Source: Talaromyces rugulosus
Taxonomy: Eukaryota > Ascomycota > Eurotiomycetes > Eurotiales > Trichocomaceae
DNA: 64,000 bases
Assembly: GCF_013368755.1 (NCBI RefSeq)
Contig: NC_049565.1
Location: 3,844,001-3,908,000 of the forward strand
Reading direction: 5' to 3'
A program made the position numbers and the translations under genes. The notes under the pieces are model-generated. The model was not told where the DNA came from. It worked only from the letters and a program-made list of their open reading frames with translations, and made no database searches. Shown one piece after another: positions 56,325 to 64,000 of this stretch (its first letter is position 1; every line of letters begins with the position of its first letter).

Positions 56325-59300
56325 TTAAAATTGCCGGAATCCGGTAACCTGTGGAGCGATGCCGTTGGGTTGGAAAGGCACAGGGCTGCCTGTAGATGCA
56401 GGTCCTTGTGTAAGCATCAACCTCGATCCTAGAATAGGCGCGTTGTCGTCTTCTTTGTGGCCGCTCTTTTCTTGTGCTTTGCGCTCTTCGTTGTCCTTCT
56501 TGAGCTGGTCGATCGTCACGGTTTGTCGTGCCAACATGTTGATCAAGTAGGGCATCGTGAAGTCGTTCAGGCCGTGGCGCCACGAGATTTCTAGGATAAC
56601 GTCAGGTCGGATGAGATCGTAGCATGCGTACAGCATGCCAACGTAGCATTCGCGGCTTCCGATGTCGACAAACTAGGCACGTGTTAATAAAGGGGCGGAG
56701 AAAAAACAGACGATAAAAATATAACTTACGTAGCGTAGCAACTCTTCGACAACCTCGCCCTTGGCGGAGATGGCAGCTGTCTCGATGGCGTCCTTGAAAA
56801 GCTTGTCTTGCTTGGACAGAGCAATAGACTTCTCCCACCGCTTGTTCTTGCGGTAAATGTTGGCGGCAATTTGACGGAAAAAGACCAAATCGTGCTTCTC
56901 CAAGCGCTGGGCCAAGTCTACCGGGTCGTAGTTGTCATAGTTCTCGACCGAGTCCTTGAGCGTCTTGTGATCTTCCTCCTCAATGAGCAAGTCATTAATG
57001 GCATCGTTGACCGCACGCTTATTTTGAGCCTGGACACTCAGCAAGAAAGGCTTGATGAGGGGAATGTTGTCGGACGCCTGGAAAATGCGCACGACTCGGC
57101 TGACATCAATACGAGCAGTCAAGACCTGGAGAAGATCAGTGAGCAGCAAAGGCTGTTCCTGGAGGTAGAAGTTGAGGGCACGGTAGTAAATTTCCAGGTT
57201 GGCCACCTTGATAACAATGTCCTTGAAAGAGTGGTGCTCCCAAGCCTCGGCGGCGCGCTCCATCATAGCCAGAGCAGCATTGTCCCACTCGTCATAGTGG
57301 CAGTATAAGAATACGAGCTCAGGCCACAAGTTGGCTTCTTCGCAGGCGCGAATCATCTTGGGAATGTTGATACGCGACCAGAACAGTTTGATGTGCTCCA
57401 TAACACGGTCAGGGTGGTACTTGGACAAAGCAATGCCCAGCTCTGTGAACATGCCCATGTGAGCACGTTCCAAGCCCAGGCCGGCTTCGAGGAGCGAAAT
57501 AAGCTCATCAAAGTATCCATTGCGCTCATACTGGCGAACAAGGTCCTGGAGCTCTTCGGCGTGGACAATAAGGTTGAGACCACAGATTTGAGCGAGACGG
57601 AACTCCTTCTTGTCGACACATGCTTCGTTGACCTGCTTCCAGACCTTGACACTGTTTGCCTTACGTGCGCACTCCACCGCAGCCTGGTAGTCTTCGAGGT
57701 GGACAAGCGTAGTTGCAAGCTTGGCCCAGTTGGAGATGCTGGTGTAAAAGATCTTGGCTGCCTCGTGGAATCCCTCTTCGTACGCCTTGTCACCCGATGT
57801 TTCAATGTCAGCGACGTTGGTAGCACGCAAAAAGTCCTCGAGTTCGGCAAGCTGGTTGAGACGAGCGTACGAGAATGCAACTGCGGTGTCAATGACAGGC
57901 TCGCGCAGAGTCTTGCGGGCCATCTTCAGGTACTTGATGAGGTCCTCATCCTTGCCAGCATGAGTAGCAGTCTCGATGACCTCGGTGTAGTTGGAGGCAT
58001 CGTTGGCGCGAATGTACGATTCAATGGAATCTGTCACGCGAAGACCGTCCAATTGGGCCTTTGCAACCTTGCTCCAGACTTCTGGGAGTTCAACGCGCTC
58101 GGCGTATTCTTGAGCCCGGTCGATGCTGACGACGTTCTCAACCAAGACATCAGTAGCAGCACTGTGGTTGTCGACCTTCTTGTAAATTTCAAATGCTTCC
58201 TCGTAAAGACCGACGGAGATACACATTTGAGCAATCTCATCAGCGTTGAATTCAGAGAGCTTGTGGATATAGTCCATCAAGCGAGTCTTGTCGGCCTTGG
58301 CAGCAGTGAGCATAAGAAGGTTCTGCAAACTGCTGTTGTCGCTGAAAGGAGAGGGCTCGAGAATGATTTTCTCAAGCAAGTCGATCAATTCAGCTGGCAA
58401 GTCAGCATCCAAGAAGGCTTTGACTGCGATGGACACCTTGTCGGGCTCGGTAGATTCGGGAACAGCAGTAGCAGTCACCTGGTCAACGACGGAACGACGG
58501 TGCAAGTTGTTATCATTGAGAACAAATGACCAGATTTCAGTGTCAGCCCGCTCGAGCAGGTAACGAGCCTGCGCGCGGTACATGGCATTCTCATTGGTGA
58601 TGTTGATAAGCTCCAAGTCATTTTGACCCTTCCTGTAAGCGATGTAGGCCAGGTTTGGATCTCGCTTTTCACAGTATTTACCAACAATCAAGGTATCGTA
58701 CATGTCATTCTCCTTCAAGAATTTCTCTGGGTTGTTGTTGCTGTCGATGTAGATCTTTGCCAGGGCATTGTACACTGCCTGCTGCTGGTTGCCACTTGCC
58801 AGGGTGGATTCCAAGAAAGGAAGAAGGAGCTTGAGACGGTTTCGGGACTCCACCTCTTGGACAAGTTCGTCGATAGGAATCTGAGCAGGGTCCACGCTGG
58901 ACAGCAAGTTCTTGATGATGCTCTCGTCGCAATCAACATCCAGCAGACCACCGACGACCGCTGGGGAGCGGGAAGGATTGACCCGCTGGACGTAAACTTC
59001 GATGGACTTGTATTGCTGGTTGCGGTAAAGGTACAAGACAAGGTCGTGAATGAAGTTGTATCGGTCGCAGACAATGATCAACGGAAGCTGTTCTGTAAGT
59101 TTGGCTTCCTTCAAAAAGTTCTTGACCTTCTCTGGGTTGTAGTAGTTGCTCTCGCGGCAAATACGCTCAACCTCGGTCATCTGGCCCATAGTGGTAGCAG
59201 CTTCAATGTACTTGAAGTGGACCTCCGAGTCCTCGCTGAGGTTGACAATGCTTCCCAAGTAGTAATACAGACCTTCGGCGGTGCGGTATTTCTCGAAAAG

Positions 59301-61701
59301 ATCAATGAGGCGGTTAGCTCCCAGCAGATCCGAAAATTTGGTCGCGATTTGGACAACTGCTTGCAGATTCTGGCGAATATTGAAGCTAAGCATCTCATCC
59401 AAGCAGTCGAGAGCTTGCTCCTGTGAGAGGCGACCAAAGTACTTGTTGAGCCATTCAGCGTTCAGACTATCAGTGCGAACAATGTTTCGCTTGATGGCGG
59501 CGGGGTCCTCAGTGTTTTCCAAAGCGCGCTGGATGAGTCCGGCATTTTCGCAGAGCTGCGCAATGCGAGTCTTGTCGAAATGAGTAAAGATTTCGTTGCC
59601 AAGAATGGCATCCGCAACCTGAGGAGCATTGATAAGGTTCATCTCCAGCAAGCGCGTTTGAAGGTGACCCTGGTCGGGCTTGTTGTCTTTCAAAGCATCC
59701 AGCAAGAACGAAGTGGCCTGTTGGATCATATTCTGGGACAGGAACACATCGACGACGCGGTCGAGGTCGACAAGAGCACCAGTCTCTTCGCTTGCCAGTT
59801 GTGTGGCGAATTCAGCGCCTTTCTCGGGGTTGATGCGCACAATATGTTGAAGAAGTTGGGTAAAGTCGGGCTGGTAGTTGGCTTGCTTTGAGTACGGCAG
59901 AATCTTGTCAAATTGGCCCGTCTCGGCAAAACCTGCAACTACCTTGTGAGGAACATTCGCCTTGAGGTAAATTTCCAGGGCCAGGTTCATGTCATGCGGA
60001 CGAACAAGGTCACCAAGTTCTTCGGAAGCCTCCAGTTTGTTCTCACGCATCCACTTTTCCAGCAGGTGCTTCCTGTTTTGCTGGAGCACAGGGCGCACGA
60101 GCTCCAAACTCTCGTATCGGTTCAGAGTACCCTTGTCGAGAAGCATACCGAAGTACTGAAGAATAACAGACATTTGCTGGCCGCTCTGGGGGGCATTCTT
60201 GAAGCGGTTGATGGTTTCGGGGGTACGCAGGAATCCACGGGGAGAGTTGGCCGCAACCTTGGCTGCCTCGGAGTAGTTTTGTTGAGCGAGCAAGTTCTCA
60301 AACTGCTGTTGGTAGAGGTGATCCGCTCCTGGCAGACCTGCCTTGGAAGCAAGCTTCACAGCGAGACCAGACATAGCCGGGTTCTCCATGAGGTATGGGA
60401 TGATGGTGTTTTCATCCAAGCTGACAGCCAGGACTTGTCCCTTGCGGTTCACACCTACGAGACCCGCCGAATCGGAATCGGGGGCGGTAGTGAAAATGGT
60501 CTCGCTGGAGATTCGGTTCATGAAGATGCAAGTGCCTGTCTCCAGGTCGTACAAGTGGATGAAACCGTACTTGGTAACAAGGTAAACAACGTCATACTTG
60601 TTGGACACTTGCATGGCAACGGGGAAATCGTTGACGGCTTCGGCAGGAAAGAAGACATCGATGGCCTTCTTTTGGAAGCGGGGGTTAGGTTCTTGGTGGT
60701 CGATTTCTGCAATCTGGAGCTTCGCGCCGGTACTTGTTCGCACGGCGAAAGTGAAGAGTTTGTGTTCTAGAGGCGAGCCTTCGACCTTGATGGAAGCGAA
60801 AGTGGCGGCATGACCTTCTATCGACTGAGAAATTCCGCGCTCCCGAGACCACAGCTGCATCGAACCGACCACACGGCCTTGCTGTTGGCTGATACCGACC
60901 ACCACGCTCCATTTGTCTTCGTCGTTGACTCGATAGTTGATGATTTGGCAACCCTGTTCAAGAAACACAACATGAGCACATAAAGCATTGTAGATTAGAA
61001 GAAAACACGTACGCTCAAATTTGGAAGTCGCTCAAATTGCTTCACTGGGTTTGGCTGGTTGGCGTCAAAGACGTCCCAGTGGTAGACAGCGGTATCTGTG
61101 ACAAGACCCAGGCTTGACTCGCTGAACCATTTCCAGTAGACAACATCCTCACTCATCAAGGCAGACTTGAGCTTTTGCTTAGCCTGAAGATCAAAGATCT
61201 GGATGGTTCGTGACTGGGCCTTGAGTGCAATGACGTTTCGCGTCCAGTGCATAATAGCACTGTCGGCGTTGATCGGGCGTCGGATCACTTCATTGTTGTT
61301 TTTGAGGTCAACGATGATGACCTGGGGTTTGTCGGTCTCGTTGACCTTTTGTCGCACACAAATGTAGTGGTCTGATTCTAGAGTCTGCAGGACAAAGGAA
61401 AATTAGTCGAGAATTCTCATAGAGAACTCGTTTTTGCAGTCGCAACTTACACATGAGTTGAAGCCAATTGAAGATGGCTATATTTTGTATCGAGTCAGTA
61501 AAAATTTCGCGTCAAGTGGAATAGACGACACGGTGACGACTTCCACAGCAACACCAATAAAACAGCGCGTACCTCGATTTCGACATTTGTTAACTAGAAA
61601 GAGGTTTGCAAGTCAGTCTCGGTGGTTTTGTAATGTGAATTGATATGAAGAATGGACGTTACCTGTAGCAACTCTGTAAACTTGATGGGAAGAGGAGCCA
61701 T
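56325..61701 (-). CDS. chc1: Clathrin heavy chain
   Basis: Forms the triskelion leg of clathrin coats in endocytosis and TGN/endosome traffic. Six exons, 61701..61663, 61593..61573, 61477..61451, 61384..61013, 60953..56730 and 56672..56325, give 1676 residues (yeast 1653). The first three coding exons are 39, 21 and 27 nt. All joins are phase 0, and together they give MAPLPIKFTELLQ, LTNVEIE, PSSIGFNSC, then TLESDHYICVRQ, the conserved N-terminus. The N-terminal beta-propeller runs to about residue 330. CHC leg repeats (CHCR) fill residues 540-1570, for example GLYEEAFEIYKKVDNHSAAT and ILEISWRHGLNDFTMPYLIN near the trimerisation region. The C-terminus is Gln/Pro-rich. No frame break was seen over the 4224-nt exon. 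Confidence 0.96.
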
Positions 61702-63022
61702 GTTTATGCTTTTAGGCCGCAGGACGACCTCATCCACCCAGCGCCGGTTTGACTTGACCTAAAGCCAGGGAATGGAAAAAAAGGGGGGAAGAAAGGAAAT
61801 TAAAATAAAAGCAAAGGCTCCTGATGAAAAAGGGGAGTCGCAAAGGACAGGCGATTAAAGAGAATGAACAATCTGGGAGAGAAGTGAACAGCGTTTGAGG
61901 ATGCGGAAGGAGCTTCAGGGGACCAGCGGCCGTCAGTTGCTTAGGTGGTCGCTTGCCTCATATCACGTGCCGCCTAGGGAGCGCTACCTAAGCCTTAAGG
62001 CTTCACGGAACAAACACGTGTGGGTTAAACTTAGAATCATTCTAGACCTCAGGGACGGCATTATATGGGAATTTCTATGTTTGCATCGATTACTATTTTT
62101 AATTTTTTAAAATTAATTTTTTAAAAAAAAACCATCACTATGAACCCCTACCCGGCTATTATTCAATAGCTCGCTCTCACCCCAACACCCATTGGTTGAT
62201 TAGACGCGTTAACTTGGAATCCGGGAGAAAGTAAGGTTATAGTGAGAGATTGCGACATTGAAGTTTACTAGTCCTGAGGATAATTGAAGTAAAAGTCAAG
62301 TCATTGTCATGTTTATTTCAATTTACTATCACTTGGACATGGCATTCACCCCCATTGGTGTCTTGGGTTATATTCCATTATACATCACCTTTCCATTTAC
62401 AGCATTTGTTACTTGGGTCATTCAAGTTGCATATGTATATAATAGGTGCTTCGTTGATATCTACAGGTTTGAGAATTGCCACTAATAATCTGCCACGGAA
62501 TCTCCCATGCGACTAGAATAAATGGCAAATTATGTATCGCAGCTTGTTTACATTGAAAACTGCATGCTGGAAACAACCCTGCTAATGACGTAGCTAATCG
62601 TTAGCCATGCGATAAGTACGGAGCAGAACTCTCAAGGTTAAGTTAAATAGGTTTAAATGTTGAATTGTCACAGACTTTCTGTTCTTTTGCATATTTTCTT
62701 TAATAATTTCATGTCTCCGTTGTTGTGGATTTTGTAGACTTCCAGTTAGTCGCACTCGGTGAAGTTAGATTCAGTGACAAATATTGAAATCCTACAAACA
62801 CGTGTTTTGTTTTTCTAATTCGACTGTTTGGATCTACGAGGGTCCTGAAACTCTGGATATCTTTTTTCTGGGTATTTTTGTGTCACGTTGAGTTCTCCAA
62901 TTATCGGTGATTCTGAATCAAACCAAAATATATATATCTGTCTCGATATCAATTGATACTAAATTCAAAAATGTTAAACATTACGTCCAACAAATATTCC
63001 TAAATCCGATTTGTCCAACCAC
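61702..63022. other. AT-rich intergenic region
   Basis: 1.32 kb between the start of clathrin heavy chain and the stop of the monooxygenase gene, both on the minus strand. The left 300 bp are the chc1 promoter. A T/A-rich block with near-palindromic A and T tracts lies at 62095-62130. The rest is about two-thirds AT with short random frames only. It marks the change from core genes to a probably accessory gene. Confidence 0.45.
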
Positions 63023-64000
63023 CTATGCACTCCAATCACCATTCTCCTTCAGAGTTGATTTGATACCGGCTCTCATGCGCTCAGTTTCTGAACTTAAACT
63101 CCATGGCTGATAAACGTGCCCGGGCGGCAAATTTGTGTTGTGGAATGGTGCACCAGTCTCTAAATGTGCCAGGCATTGATCATAGTTGTCACGAGCGTAA
63201 TGTTCGGGATTGTGGTTCCAAACCCATCGGCCGATTTTGAAAAAACCAATATTTGCCTTCTCGCGATTCCCAGTTACTGCAGCGGTATCGGCGGTATGCA
63301 ACTCCTCTCGGTTTATGAAGCCTGTTTGCTGAAGGATGCTCACTCTCTCAAATCTTTGTCCCAGGTTAGCTAGATGTACAGACGTGTAAGTGACCAACAA
63401 ATTTTATATACCTTAGCTTGTTATGCACTTTGGTCGCCTTTGTGATAAATTCTTTACCGGCAATTCGAAGACACTCCGCTAGCGATACAGCATCCTCAAG
63501 CCCTTGCACTGCCCCATTTCCAGCCGTCGGAAAGAAGGCATGAGCAGCATCGCCGAGGCGAATGAGACGGCCACTATCTGAAGTCCACTGCTCTGCACCG
63601 TCACGCCATCTCAATTTCCAATCAACGATTTCGGGTGGCGCTGAGCGGACAAAGTCAAGCACAGCGGGGTCCCATTCATCAGCTGCCTTTTCCAAATACG
63701 GGATAAGATCAGATGGCCGTTTTAGATTGGTCCATGTTTCTTTAGCATTATCCGAGTCCTTATATATAAAGGGTCTGTTTTAGTATTAAAAAGCTACGAC
63801 AAGAGTCGTGAGGTTAGGGAGAACTTACCGCATGTGTGAACGCGAACGCAACCCAATCGGGGGTGAGGAACAGAATTAGATGTATGTCTTTGCCCACGTA
63901 GACCCGGAACTCGGGTTCAGAATCGATGGTCTTGAGGAGTGTCGATGCTAGCGAGTCACTTTTAATCGACGAACGCGGAAAAGCCACGCGAGCGATTGCA
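63023..64000 (-). CDS. FAD-dependent monooxygenase, salicylate hydroxylase type (5' truncated)
   Basis: Group A flavoprotein monooxygenase; substrate unknown. The gene enters from the right edge, so the N-terminal FAD-binding GxGxxG segment is outside. Three visible exons, 63999..63829 (continuing beyond the window), 63758..63412 and 63353..63023, give 282 residues. The introns start GTAAGT and GTATAT; their acceptors (ATATAAG, GACAAAG) lack a C or T before AG but are the only ones that keep frame. The FAD-ribityl motif GDAAHAFFPTAGNGAVQGLEDA is near the middle, preceded by VDWKLRWRDGAEQW and followed by LRFERVSILQQTGFIN, all matching salicylate-hydroxylase-like enzymes. Such enzymes occur in aromatic catabolism and in secondary-metabolite clusters; which applies depends on genes beyond this window. 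Confidence 0.8.

Noticed and set aside
57393..60770. Several plus-strand frames of 250-380 residues over the clathrin gene
   Set aside because: They are the reverse of a continuous 4224-nt clathrin exon; no start context, domain or intron support.

Overview
The window is nuclear DNA of a filamentous ascomycete, most likely one of the Eurotiales (Aspergillus, Penicillium or Talaromyces type; I cannot settle the genus). The grounds are many short spliceosomal introns (about 50-90 nt, GT-AG, often with CTAAT/CTGAC-like branch sites), genes about 2.5 kb apart on both strands, and a gene set typical of that group (fungal INSIG, Ies1, a ZW10/Dsl1 tether, an Ist2-type TMEM16, Vid21/Eaf1). I resolve 25 protein genes; the first and last run off the window. 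I see no transposon, tRNA, rRNA, CRISPR array or gene relic.

Layout. 0-15 kb: C-terminal end of an acidic protein; rrp9 (U3 snoRNP); pre1 (proteasome beta-4); a Sad1/USP39 splicing factor; an uncharacterised 807-residue membrane protein; utp13 (SSU processome); spp2 (spliceosome). 15-25 kb: vid21/eaf1 (NuA4), divergent from mak11 (60S assembly), then eIF2 gamma. 25-33 kb: mitochondrial bL34, an unnamed charged protein, Ste24 CAAX protease and an M16 metalloprotease. 33-40 kb: a ZW10/Dsl1 tether, ytm1 (60S assembly), mitochondrial uS13, and ER cyclophilin B. 41-48 kb: ded1 helicase and ies1 (INO80). 49-64 kb: INSIG, the bifunctional purine enzyme ATIC, a TMEM16/Ist2 protein, clathrin heavy chain, and the 3' part of a FAD monooxygenase.

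Much of the content serves ribosome making and gene expression: four nucleolar WD40 proteins (Rrp9, Utp13, Mak11, Ytm1), two mitoribosomal proteins, eIF2 gamma, Ded1, two spliceosome factors and two chromatin-complex subunits. A second group serves the ER and membranes (Ste24, cyclophilin B, INSIG, Dsl1/ZW10, TMEM16, clathrin). The window reads as conserved core genome; only the last gene, after a 1.3 kb AT-rich gap, looks accessory.

The best leads are in gene structure. The cyclophilin B gene appears to have a retained or spliced last intron that exchanges an ER-retention tail for a transmembrane anchor. The pre1 start codon is split by an intron. The uS13m and ytm1 genes carry probable GC-AG introns. 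The ded1 leader has a likely intron that removes an overlapping upstream ATG. Exon coordinates were read by eye from splice signals and frame continuity, without transcript data.
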